Below are positions 7,691-14,042 of a stretch of DNA of 14,197 nt, one piece after another; position 1 is the stretch's first letter, and every line of letters begins with the position of its first letter. Under the pieces are notes generated by a model. That model did not search any database. It worked only from the letters and a program-made list of their open reading frames with translations, and was not told the origin of the DNA. This DNA is from CAZPEV01 sp964585635. Its GTDB lineage: Bacteria > Zixibacteria > MSB-5A5 > GN15 > JAAZOE01. The DNA is taken from the NCBI GenBank assembly GCA_964585635.1, contig CAZPEV010000078.1, positions 1 to 14,197 on the forward strand, read 5' to 3'. The translations under genes were made by a program, and so were the position numbers.

Positions 7691-7789
7691 GTCATTCCCG
7701 CGCACGCGGAAATCCATGCCGCCATAACATCACGTGTGCGCATCTTGCTATCCCTGTTCTGCCTGGGCCCCCGCGTTCGCGGGGGTGGC
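7691..7789. repeat. MITE/REP-like element with imperfect 26-bp inverted ends
   Basis: The 26 nt at 7691-7716 (GTCATTCCCGCGCACGCGG...) match the reverse complement of 7764-7789 at 18 positions. Most differences are transitions (T/C or A/G), as expected of decayed copies. Each end is itself a small palindrome: CCGCG-CA-CGCGG in the left end and CCCCCGC-GTTC-GCGGGGG in the right (7768-7785). The 'TGTCATTCCCGCG' end resembles a widespread bacterial intergenic repeat (recalled, not searched). No transposase gene is inside it, so it would be non-autonomous. Confidence 0.55.
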
Positions 7790-7797
7790 ATTGGTGG

Positions 7798-7866
7798 CTG
7801 GTGCACGCCTTTGTGCACCAGAGCTTTGTTTTAGGAAGTACCTTTGGCGCACGGGGGAGTGCGCCA
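7798..7866. repeat. Two related tandem hairpins with a compensating base-pair difference
   Basis: Hairpin 1 is CTGGTGCAC (7798-7806), loop GCCTTT, GTGCACCAG (7813-7821). Hairpin 2 is TGGCGCAC (7845-7852), loop GGGGGA, GTGCGCCA (7859-7866). Their shared stem core differs at one position, a T-A pair in the first and a C-G pair in the second, and both arms have changed together. Both loops are 6 nt but unrelated. The pattern suggests two copies of one unit kept as paired structures. Confidence 0.6.
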
Positions 7867-7930
7867 GGCACAGGGCAGCTTTTGGCGGCGGGAAAGGGTT
7901 CCCGCCGCCTCACAAATCGGTTCCTGTGCC
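7867..7930. repeat. Nested inverted repeats with a perfect 11-bp core hairpin
   Basis: Outer arms GGCACAGG (7867-7874) and CCTGTGCC (7923-7930) enclose GGCGGCGGGAA (7884-7894), loop AGGG, TTCCCGCCGCC (7899-7909). Both pairs are perfect. The arrangement starts 1 nt after the preceding hairpin ends, so the structures are packed end to end. No T-tract follows on either strand. Confidence 0.6.
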
Positions 7931-7948
7931 CATAAGATAACCAAGCAT

Positions 7949-7967
7949 CCCGGCCCAGAGGGCCGGG
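7949..7967 (-). terminator. Hairpin just downstream of the dockerin gene, possible terminator
   Basis: CCCGGCCC (7949-7956), AGA, and GGGCCGGG (7960-7967) form a perfect 8-bp stem 9 nt past the dockerin stop on the minus strand. Only a weak T-rich stretch follows (ATGCTTGGTT on the minus strand), so intrinsic termination is possible but not clear. It may instead be the last unit of the hairpin array. Confidence 0.4.
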
Positions 7968-7976
7968 GCACCACAA

Positions 7977-8843
7977 TCATTGACATCCCGGGGCCGGGCC
8001 GCCTCTGAAAATGTAATTGACGATGGAAACAGCGTCGCCGACGTTAATGGCGCGGTCGCAGTTGGCATCGCCGGCCTGCAGCGGATACGGCGGAGGTCCA
8101 CCTCTGAAGACATACTGGACCACATAGACGCCGTCGCCGATGTTCACCGCCTTATCGCCGTTGGCGTCGCCGAATTGAAAAGTCGAATCGGCTTCAAGGT
8201 AAGCCCGCTTGCCACCGCTCCCCAGAATGGCCGCCGCGAGCGGTATCGGTTGGTCCCCCTGGTAGACCAATTCCATCACCGGAACATAAGCGCTTCCCGG
8301 CGGGATCTCCTCCATGCCCGTAATGAGCACTGACAGCGACCGACCGGCCTCGGCATATCCCAGCGAAATCGACCCGCCGGTCGCCAGCAGACGCGGGGCA
8401 TATGTTGTCGCGCCGGGGGACTTGAATTGCAGGTACATTGATGCCGGCGAGACGCCAAATATGGCCGACACGATCAGCGATGAATCGGTAAATCCATAGA
8501 CGACAGTCGAGGGAAAGGTGTCGGCCGAGGACGGCGGTGGATCGCCCTCACCCATCTCTAAGCGGACCATCATGACATAATCGGCCACCGTCAGCGTAAG
8601 GCCATCCATATTGATGTCGGTCGCGGCGATCTGCCTCTCCGGTTCAATGAAAAAACAGGGGATGCCTGAGGCGAAATAGTCGGCGTAAATGGCGAGGTCT
8701 GCCAGTTCGAAGGGAAGGCCGTTCAGGTTCAGGTCCCCCCGATCTTCCCATTGGGCGACGCTCGGCGAAAAACACACCAGGGTCAGGGCGGCCACGAAAA
8801 GAGCGCCCATCATGACCCTGCCGAGCTTTGCTGTGTTGCTCAT
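7977..8843 (-). CDS. Secreted protein with type I dockerin-like repeats
   Basis: This 288-residue protein has a Sec signal peptide: a basic start, a hydrophobic stretch at about 11-24, and likely cleavage after SVA (30) or SVAQ (31). Four calcium-loop repeats of the dockerin type are visible. Two degenerate ones lie near the N-terminus (GDLNLNG at about 36-42 and TDINMDG at 75-81). Two lie at the C-terminus (GDANGDKAVNIGDGVYVV at about 225-242 and GDANCDRAINVGDAVSIV at 258-275), each followed by an FRGGP segment. Between them (about 110-220) is a beta-rich region with no recognised domain. The start at 8843 is preferred over one 42 nt upstream because GGAGG lies 7 nt before it and the signal peptide then begins directly. 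The role is unknown; in non-cellulosomal bacteria such repeats often sit on exported proteins without known cohesins. Confidence 0.82.
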   Translation of the reverse strand: MSNTAKLGRVMMGALFVAALTLVCFSPSVAQWEDRGDLNLNGLPFELADLAIYADYFASGIPCFFIEPERQIAATDINMDGLTLTVADYVMMVRLEMGEGDPPPSSADTFPSTVVYGFTDSSLIVSAIFGVSPASMYLQFKSPGATTYAPRLLATGGSISLGYAEAGRSLSVLITGMEEIPPGSAYVPVMELVYQGDQPIPLAAAILGSGGKRAYLEADSTFQFGDANGDKAVNIGDGVYVVQYVFRGGPPPYPLQAGDANCDRAINVGDAVSIVNYIFRGGPAPGCQ

Positions 8844-8955
8844 ACTCAACCTCCGCGGGTTAGGCCTTATTGTTCTAATAGTCAATCGATATAATCACCG
8901 GTGGCAGTTGGTACGATCTGTAGTTTGGTCGGTACTGCCTTAAATCAGCGTTTAT

Positions 8956-8984
8956 AATATACAGCCATGCTTTGATTTTGTCAA
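8956..8984 (-). promoter_or_regulatory. Strong sigma70-like promoter for the dockerin gene
   Basis: On the minus strand TTGACA (8984-8979), a perfect -35 consensus, is followed after exactly 17 nt by TATATT (8961-8956). The expected transcript start near 8949 leaves an unusually long leader of about 105 nt before the ATG at 8843. The rest of 8844-9084 holds no gene. A small CGTGC-GCCAA-GCACG hairpin (9048-9062) lies after the stop of the upstream deiminase gene. Confidence 0.75.
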
Positions 8985-9084
8985 TCACAAAGCGGGCTTC
9001 ATATGCGTTGCCGGTCAGTCGGGCCGGGCAAGCGGACAACCTCGGGGCGTGCGCCAAGCACGGCTAGGAATTATTCCAATCGCT

Positions 9085-10512
9085 TCAGCCTCGTTCAAGC
9101 GGCAATGTCAGGCAATGAGGGCCGCCATAGCCGCGACGCAGGTTCGCCCCCGGGAATACCTGTATGTCGATGCCGGCGGCGCGCAACGCTTCGTGCGTTT
9201 TCGGACAATGATCGAAGGAGAGTATATGTCCCGGGCTGGTGGCAACGACGTTTGCAGCCTGGAAGAGGTGTTCCCGATAGACAACGTCAAAGAAGTAATC
9301 TATGTCGGCATCGGGCGGCGGCGGCCCGCCGACATAGCTGATGCGATAGCCGTCGGCCCGCAGATAATCCACCAGTTTGACATCGGTAACCTTTGGGTCG
9401 ACCTCGCCTGATCCGGCCAGGTACCGCTTCACCTTGCCCATTTCCACGAGCCATGACAAGGCTTCCTCGGCCTCTTCCTCCTTGACATGAGGATGCCGCG
9501 CAATACCCTTCAATACACGAACGAACGGATTCTTGTCGACAGCCTCATTCTCAAAGAACCAGGGCAGAACGATAACGTGTTTGTCATTGACATGCGTGCA
9601 GCAGGTGTCGAGATGCAGGAACATCGTGGCGAGTCCCAGCGGCGCTTCCTTGGGCGGGCGCTTTACATAATCGGCCTTTCGCAACCGCACGGCGATTACA
9701 TTCATATTCAACCGCCGGGCGAGGTGCCGCGCCGCGCTTGGTTCGCTGCGGTACCCGACTCCCATCAACAGAGTATCGTTGTCGACCACCTGGATATCGC
9801 CGCCTTCTACCAGTACCTGCTCCTCTATGGCGTCGAACGCGACCGGGTAGCGCGCCAGCGATGGCGCGTATTCCGCCGCAAAACGCATCAGATGCGCCGA
9901 GAACACCCGACGCTCGCTGACGAAGTTACAGATGAGCAATCCGGTTGGGAGCATCACGGCAACGTCACGGGGCCAGGTCACGGTGTCAGCGTTGACAAGG
10001 TACCGGTAGTTGCCGTCTTCGTCCTGGGGGTATAGCCGCTCGCGCGCGGCTCCCATTAGCGCCGCGGCGGTCACCTTCTTCTCATCGCCCGATAGAGCCG
10101 GCGCCATAGCCCGCAACCAGGTGCGGAAGTCTCCTTTGGCGCGGGCCGCGTCGATGGCCTCATCGAGAACGCGCTCAAAGGTCAAAACTTCGGCGCCGCT
10201 CTTCTCGAGAAGAGCGCGCATGACCGCGTGATCGTTCAGCCAATCTTCCCGATCGATCCAGGGTTCCAGCCCCAGACTCGGATCCTCAAGGTTGAGGCCT
10301 TCATCGTGATCCGGCGGGCTGATGATAACGCGTCGCAGCGTTGCCACGTCGGAGCTGACCCAGGGCGCCGAGCGGCGCGCGCCTGCAGGTCGCTGGTCCG
10401 CTGCGATAATCGATGAAAACGGTTGCGTGATGCCCATAAGCGCGGTGCCGGCAAGGCAGCGTGCGGTTGTCCTGAGGAACTCACGGCGCTGGACAAGGGA
10501 GGCGTTTGTCAT
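9085..10512 (-). CDS. Tat-exported arginine deiminase-family hydrolase
   Basis: This 475-residue protein has a twin-arginine signal at its N-terminus (QRREFLRTTA at 8-17, then a hydrophobic stretch to about 35). The rest is the arginine deiminase fold with the catalytic set in family order: D183 in WPRDVAVML, E236 in VEGGD, H300 and D302 in FLHLDT, and the nucleophile C467 in GYGGPHCLTLPLER. Arginine deiminase turns arginine into citrulline and ammonia. The start at 10512 was chosen because GGAGGGG lies just upstream and the Tat motif then sits close to the N-terminus; a longer frame to 10629 has no such support. The deiminase domain is roughly 50-475, slightly longer than the usual 410-residue ADI, with an insert-like helical part at about 112-165. 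An exported member is unusual because the classical enzyme is cytoplasmic. The real substrate may be another guanidino compound or a peptide-bound arginine. Confidence 0.82.
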   Translation of the reverse strand: MTNASLVQRREFLRTTARCLAGTALMGITQPFSSIIAADQRPAGARRSAPWVSSDVATLRRVIISPPDHDEGLNLEDPSLGLEPWIDREDWLNDHAVMRALLEKSGAEVLTFERVLDEAIDAARAKGDFRTWLRAMAPALSGDEKKVTAAALMGAARERLYPQDEDGNYRYLVNADTVTWPRDVAVMLPTGLLICNFVSERRVFSAHLMRFAAEYAPSLARYPVAFDAIEEQVLVEGGDIQVVDNDTLLMGVGYRSEPSAARHLARRLNMNVIAVRLRKADYVKRPPKEAPLGLATMFLHLDTCCTHVNDKHVIVLPWFFENEAVDKNPFVRVLKGIARHPHVKEEEAEEALSWLVEMGKVKRYLAGSGEVDPKVTDVKLVDYLRADGYRISYVGGPPPPDADIDYFFDVVYREHLFQAANVVATSPGHILSFDHCPKTHEALRAAGIDIQVFPGANLRRGYGGPHCLTLPLERG

Positions 10513-10737
10513 TGATCCCCTCCGAGAAAAATAGTAATCGTCTGTCGGGTGCCATCCATATCCCGTCCAATCATGTAGTCGTCTGCTGCTCCCAGATTCG
10601 TCCGGGAGTGTTTCGCCAGAATTGCCCAACCGGCAATCTGCAGTGTGCCATGGGAATCGATGGATGCATTCGAAACCCCGACTTGTCTCATATCATCAAT
10701 TCAATGATCCACCTGCCGATTTTCTGGCACTAACGCC

Positions 10738-10766
10738 AGTCTATGGCAATTCGTTTACAATATCAA
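10738..10766 (-). promoter_or_regulatory. Possible promoter for the deiminase gene
   Basis: On the minus strand TTGATA (10766-10761) and TAGACT (10743-10738) are 17 nt apart. The -10 box overlaps an inverted repeat CTGGC-ACTAAC-GCCAG (10724-10739), a possible operator. The leader to 10512 would be about 220 nt. Both boxes are imperfect. Confidence 0.35.
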
Positions 10767-11075
10767 TGGTATTTTAGGATGCGGTGCTATTATTGGCAGA
10801 ATTATTGGCGGTAATGCCTGTGCCCTCTCTGTTTCCGGCAGATATCCATGAGATGCCTCGACAGAGTCCCGCGTCAGGTGGCGCGACGGATGGATCTTCT
10901 GTGCCCGACCGATGTCCCGATCGGCCGGGTGAATTCTATTCGCTCAGATGTAGACCCGCCGCGGCGGGCTCTGCGCGGAATCTCTGGTCGAAAGGTGATA
11001 GAAAACAGGCGAATGCGACGAAGGGCAGATTTCGATTGCTTTTTCTTTTAATTGGTCTAATTTGTTGTCATTAAG

Positions 11076-11088
11076 GCGATATAATCGC
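11076..11088 (+). promoter_or_regulatory. TATAAT box inside a palindrome upstream of the PorT-like gene
   Basis: TATAAT (11080-11085) lies within the inverted repeat GCGAT-ATA-ATCGC (11076-11088). No good -35 box is found at 16-18 nt upstream, so the promoter may need an activator; the palindrome could also be a repressor site. A start near 11092 would give a leader of about 150 nt before the ATG at 11245. Confidence 0.4.
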
Positions 11089-11244
11089 TGATGGGCATTG
11101 CATCTCTTCGGCCATTGGCGAGCGGCGGCAAATTATGTGCAAATCAGAGTCTCCAGACTTGACAATAGCACCTTGGAATCATCGCCCTCTGGGTTTCAAT
11201 CGTGGAGATGGCTCGACCTGGACAGTTGGAAGAAAGGATGTCCT

Positions 11245-11958
11245 ATGAAATTGATAGCTATTATTTTGTCGGCGCTTCTGACTTGCGGCGTCTGTGCCAC
11301 GGCCGAGGAGTACGTCAAGGGCATCACGGGCAAAGGAATCAGACTCGGCGGCGGCTGGCGCTCCTTGAGCACCAACAGCGATGCCTTCGAGGAAGGCAGC
11401 TCCGGCGGGTTTATGGCCGGGGTGTTTGTGACGTATAACCTGTCACCCAAGGCGGCCATCCAGCCGGAACTGGTTTACGCCGAGAAGGGAGGGGCCACCA
11501 GCAATCTTTTCTATTCCGCGGGGCTTGAGTCCAACTATTTGGAGCTTCCGGTGCTGTTTAAATATACCCTGACCCCCCCGCGCCGGTTGACTCCCAGTCT
11601 TTTTGTTGGACCGGCGGTAAGTACGCTGCTGTCTGCGAATCTCTTTTCCCACCTATTCTTCGGCGATGAGGAACACGATATCAAAGACGGCCTGAAGAGC
11701 ATGGATGTCAGCGTCGTCCTCGGCGGCGATCTGGAGTTTCAATCATTCAAATCATTGAATTTCGTGCTTGATGTGCGCTACACGCTGGGCTTGGTCAATG
11801 TCGTTGACCCGGCCAAATGGAATGCGGGCCGCAAGGTGGTGGACGAAGGGGACATCGGGCCGATTCACTGGACCGATCATAACCGGCCGCTGCTCGCATC
11901 AGACGCTTCGGCCAAGAATCGTATGTTCTCGTTCATGGTAGGTGTCAAGTTCCTATGA
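11245..11958 (+). CDS. PorT-family outer-membrane beta-barrel protein
   Basis: This 237-residue protein has a signal peptide (MKLIAIILSALLTCGVCATA, cleavage near 20). The rest shows alternating hydrophobic strands of the OMP_b-brl_2 (PorT-like) type: GGFMAGVFVTYNLSPKAAIQ, ELVYAEKGG, NYLELPVLFKYTL, LTPSLFVGPAVS and LNFVLDVRYTLGL. The ending, MFSFMVGVKFL, has the terminal aromatic/hydrophobic pattern recognised by barrel assembly. AAGGA 6 nt before the ATG at 11245 supports this start; an open extension to 11098 has no ribosome-binding site and would bury the signal peptide. It heads a run of three same-strand envelope genes spaced about 90-110 nt apart. Function beyond being a small barrel is unknown. 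Confidence 0.8.
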   Translation: MKLIAIILSALLTCGVCATAEEYVKGITGKGIRLGGGWRSLSTNSDAFEEGSSGGFMAGVFVTYNLSPKAAIQPELVYAEKGGATSNLFYSAGLESNYLELPVLFKYTLTPPRRLTPSLFVGPAVSTLLSANLFSHLFFGDEEHDIKDGLKSMDVSVVLGGDLEFQSFKSLNFVLDVRYTLGLVNVVDPAKWNAGRKVVDEGDIGPIHWTDHNRPLLASDASAKNRMFSFMVGVKFL

Positions 11959-12067
11959 GTCTGGTGGGCGTGGGGAGACCGCCCGCGAGCCGCTTGATTG
12001 ATGGCATATATGTACCGAAGGCCGTAGGCATATGGCCCGGCAATCACACAGGAAAGAGAGGTTCTGT

Positions 12068-12982
12068 ATGCATCGTGCGATAAGGATGCTTTTGATGTTG
12101 GTATTCGCCATTTGCCTGACTGCCATTATCCCCGGCAGCGTGCACGCATACTCCGGGAAACTCCAGATCCCCCCGGAGGGCACGAACCAGATGATTACAC
12201 TGGAGGACGGCACAACCCTGGTCGGAAGAATAACCGAAGTCGGGGACAATGAAATCAAGTTTCAAACCGATTTGGGGGAAATGACGATCGCCACCACCAA
12301 GATCAAACAAATCAAGGAGATTTCCGCCTCATCGGTGAAGAGCGGCAAATACTGGTTCCCGAATCCCAACCGGACCCGTCTGCTGGTTGGCCCGACGGCC
12401 CGGACGCTGAAAGCGGGTAAAGGATATTTTTATGATTTGTGGATATTCTTCCCGGGACTGGCCTATGGCATAACCGATAACTTCATGATCTCCGGGGGCG
12501 CATCGATAATCCCCGGGGCGGATGATCAAATGTTCTATGTCATGCCCAAATACAGGTTTTCCGCGGGCAAAGATGTAGACCTGGCCGCCACGGTCATCGC
12601 CTTTCGGCTCTGGGAGGAGACCTTCTATTTCGGGATGGGCAACCTGACGTACGGTACGGATGACAGAAGTGTCTCCTGCGCCCTGGGCATCGCTTTCACG
12701 GAGGATAGAATGGCCGAAAAACCGGCTGCCATGCTGGGCGGGGAATATCGGTTAAGCCGGGTGTCGTCACTGGTCGGCGAGGGCTGGTTTATCCCGGGAG
12801 AGACGGACGAGGGTATGATCGGCTTCGGCGGCTTGAGACTCTTCGGCGAACAAATGGCGGTCGATTTGGGCTTCGGGCTTTCCTATGATAGCCACAGCGG
12901 GGAAGTGGACTATTATACTGATGAACCGGTAGAGGCTGAAGTCCACTGGCTTCCATATATAGATTTTGTTTGGAATTTCTAA
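12068..12982 (+). CDS. Secreted protein with Sm-like beta segment and predicted outer-membrane barrel
   Basis: This 304-residue protein has a signal peptide (hydrophobic at about 7-21, cleavage after VHA, 27). Residues 41-86 read like a small Sm/SH3-like beta unit (ITLEDGTTLVGRITEVGDN, EIKFQTDLGEMTIATTKIKQ). YWFPNPNRTRLLVGPTA (95-111), KAGKGYFYDLWIF (115-127) and YGITDNFMISGG (133-144) follow, then repeated amphipathic strands to the end, VDFVWNF-like (IDFVWNF). The 'NPN.TR...GP.A..L..G.GY' pattern is familiar from conserved uncharacterised Bacteroidetes/FCB proteins. The ATG at 12068 has AGAGAGG upstream, and a start 36 nt earlier would break the signal peptide. The Sm-like unit would lie in the periplasm. 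No function is known. Confidence 0.72.
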   Translation: MHRAIRMLLMLVFAICLTAIIPGSVHAYSGKLQIPPEGTNQMITLEDGTTLVGRITEVGDNEIKFQTDLGEMTIATTKIKQIKEISASSVKSGKYWFPNPNRTRLLVGPTARTLKAGKGYFYDLWIFFPGLAYGITDNFMISGGASIIPGADDQMFYVMPKYRFSAGKDVDLAATVIAFRLWEETFYFGMGNLTYGTDDRSVSCALGIAFTEDRMAEKPAAMLGGEYRLSRVSSLVGEGWFIPGETDEGMIGFGGLRLFGEQMAVDLGFGLSYDSHSGEVDYYTDEPVEAEVHWLPYIDFVWNF

Positions 12983-13073
12983 AAGAGGTGTCTTGGGAAC
13001 GACGGTTTTGTTGATGCGACGATAGGCTTCGCTTGGCATGACAGCAGGCGAGTGAGCACGGGAGGTTGATGCC

Positions 13074-13892
13074 ATGATATCCGTGGCCCGATATATAGCC
13101 GTTCTTTATTGGCTCTTTTTCTTAATCGTTCTGTTAGCGGCGGCGTCCGGCGCGGCGGACCCGGTCGAGAATTTCCAGTTTACACGGGAGGGGTCCGGCC
13201 TGACGCTGCATAAAGAAATGTTCATGTTGCCGGTCACCATCTCCAATAAATACGACGGCGCCCAAACGGAGGCGGTTTTCCAGATCAGCGCCAAACACCG
13301 CATCTTCGGCACACCGTTCTATTTCGCCTATACCCAGATTTCATTCTGGCAGGCCTATGATGAAAACAACTCTGCGCCGTTTCGGGAAACGGATTATAAT
13401 CCGGAGCTTTTCTACCGCACCAAGCGGTTTGACTTCTACTCGGGACGGATCGGCGGGGATGTGGGGTTCGAGCATGAATCGAACGGCCAGAAGCCTCCGA
13501 TTTCACGAAGCTGGAATCTGCTCTACGCGGCCCCGTACTATTATCGTACCGACATCCTCATCTATCTTAAGCTGCGCTATCGCATACCCGAAGAGAAAAA
13601 AACATCTCCGGACGCTGCCCTTGGTGACGACAACCCCGATATCACCGATTATTTGGGCTATAGCGACCTCCATCTGTATTACCGATTCCCCTGGAATCAC
13701 GCCGCGCATATCATGCTCCGGGGCAACTTGCATACGGGCAAGGGCGGGGTGGTTGTCAATTACAGTTGGCTGATCCCCAAAGGTAAGTTCAGCTTCTTTT
13801 GCATACGGATATCCCACGGCTATGGCGAAAGCCTGGTGGATTATAACAGGTCCTTGACGAGGGTCGGTTTCGGCATCCTGTTTGCCAGATGA
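13074..13892 (+). CDS. pldA: Outer-membrane phospholipase A1 (OMPLA)
   Basis: This 272-residue protein has a signal peptide (hydrophobic at about 8-24, cleavage near SGA-A, 26-28). It then carries the phospholipase A signature GFEHESNGQK with H134 and S136, followed by SRSWN with N148. The His-x-Ser and Ser-to-Asn spacing (2 and 12) equals the E. coli enzyme's H142/S144/N156 triad. Other family blocks are DDNPDITDYLGYSDL (185-199), HTGKGG (220-225) and SHGYGESLVDYNRSLTRVG (247-265). The enzyme hydrolyses phospholipids that reach the outer leaflet of the outer membrane and is usually activated by dimerisation and calcium; S144 aligns with a calcium-site serine (S152) of the E. coli enzyme. GGAGG 8 nt before the ATG fixes the start. 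It follows the Sm-like barrel gene by 91 nt, with no clear promoter between. Confidence 0.92.
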   Translation: MISVARYIAVLYWLFFLIVLLAAASGAADPVENFQFTREGSGLTLHKEMFMLPVTISNKYDGAQTEAVFQISAKHRIFGTPFYFAYTQISFWQAYDENNSAPFRETDYNPELFYRTKRFDFYSGRIGGDVGFEHESNGQKPPISRSWNLLYAAPYYYRTDILIYLKLRYRIPEEKKTSPDAALGDDNPDITDYLGYSDLHLYYRFPWNHAAHIMLRGNLHTGKGGVVVNYSWLIPKGKFSFFCIRISHGYGESLVDYNRSLTRVGFGILFAR

Positions 13893-13908
13893 TTGTTCGA
13901 CGATGGAC

Positions 13909-13930
13909 GGCCCGGACATTCGGCCGGGTC
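13909..13930. terminator. Weak hairpin between convergent pldA and cupin genes
   Basis: GGCCCGG (13909-13915) can pair with CCGGGTC (13924-13930), including one G-U pair, with an 8-nt loop, 16 nt after the pldA stop. An A/T-rich stretch follows, with the palindrome TATATAATTATATA at 13970-13983, but there is no T-tract. It may help end transcription from either side. Confidence 0.4.
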
Positions 13931-14042
13931 TCAGAAATATTAGCATTACTTATCGATGGGTGCCGTCTATATATAATTATATAATTCAAAATCTTTATTC
14001 GGGTAGCGCCCTCACACCGCGCATCCGGCAGCAAGCTGTGAG

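Larger units (their letters stand above)
7572..7976. other. 405-nt gene-free region crowded with inverted repeats
   Basis: No credible gene lies between the P5C dehydrogenase stop and the stop of the opposing dockerin gene. After the terminator (7609-7640) comes a small hairpin AGCGC-GGT-GCGCT (7663-7675). A MITE-like pair of ends follows (7691-7789), then two related hairpins (7798-7821 and 7845-7866). Next is a nested pair (7867-7930), and a last hairpin lies at 7949-7967. Short open frames here translate into peptides of the 'HPRERG' and 'FPRARE' kind that come from repeat sequence, not from genes. Confidence 0.85.
10513..11244. other. 732-nt intergenic region without a convincing gene
   Basis: Between the divergent deiminase and PorT-like genes the frames are short. 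The best one (GTG at 10784) reads a proline- and arginine-rich sequence without family features and is not called. The region holds a possible minus promoter (10738-10766) and a 10-bp stem with one A-C mismatch (10904-10913 with 10920-10929). It also holds a perfect 14-nt palindrome CCCGCCGCGGCGGG (10955-10968). An AT-rich stretch (11035-11090) contains a perfect TATAAT. Confidence 0.7.

Noticed and set aside
7798..7930. CRISPR-like array
   Set aside because: The repeats are inverted hairpins of different sequence, not direct repeats with equal-sized spacers, and no cas genes are present.
7588..7976. Short overlapping frames in the hairpin-rich gap
   Set aside because: Their peptides ('HPRERG', 'FPRARE') come from translating palindromic repeat DNA. 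They have no ribosome-binding sites and cross the terminator or the repeats.
8843..8885. Upstream start that would lengthen the dockerin protein by 14 residues
   Set aside because: The downstream ATG has GGAGG at the right distance and yields a normal signal peptide.
10513..10629. Longer N-terminus for the deiminase-family protein
   Set aside because: The extra 39 residues would bury the twin-arginine signal, whereas the ATG at 10512 has a strong GGAGGGG just upstream.
10784..11074. Possible small gene with GTG start and AGGA 5 nt upstream
   Set aside because: The product is proline/arginine-rich, has no recognisable domain, and contains translated palindromes. The apparent ribosome-binding site could be chance.
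12003..12032. Repeated GGCATAT before the Sm-like barrel gene as a regulatory repeat
   Set aside because: There are only two short copies at 23-nt spacing with no promoter boxes around them; chance is a sufficient explanation.
13968..13986. AT-rich palindrome TATATAATTATATA as a possible promoter or origin element
   Set aside because: It lies between convergent gene ends with no gene positioned to use it, and nothing else marks an origin. It is most likely simple A/T-rich terminator-flanking DNA.
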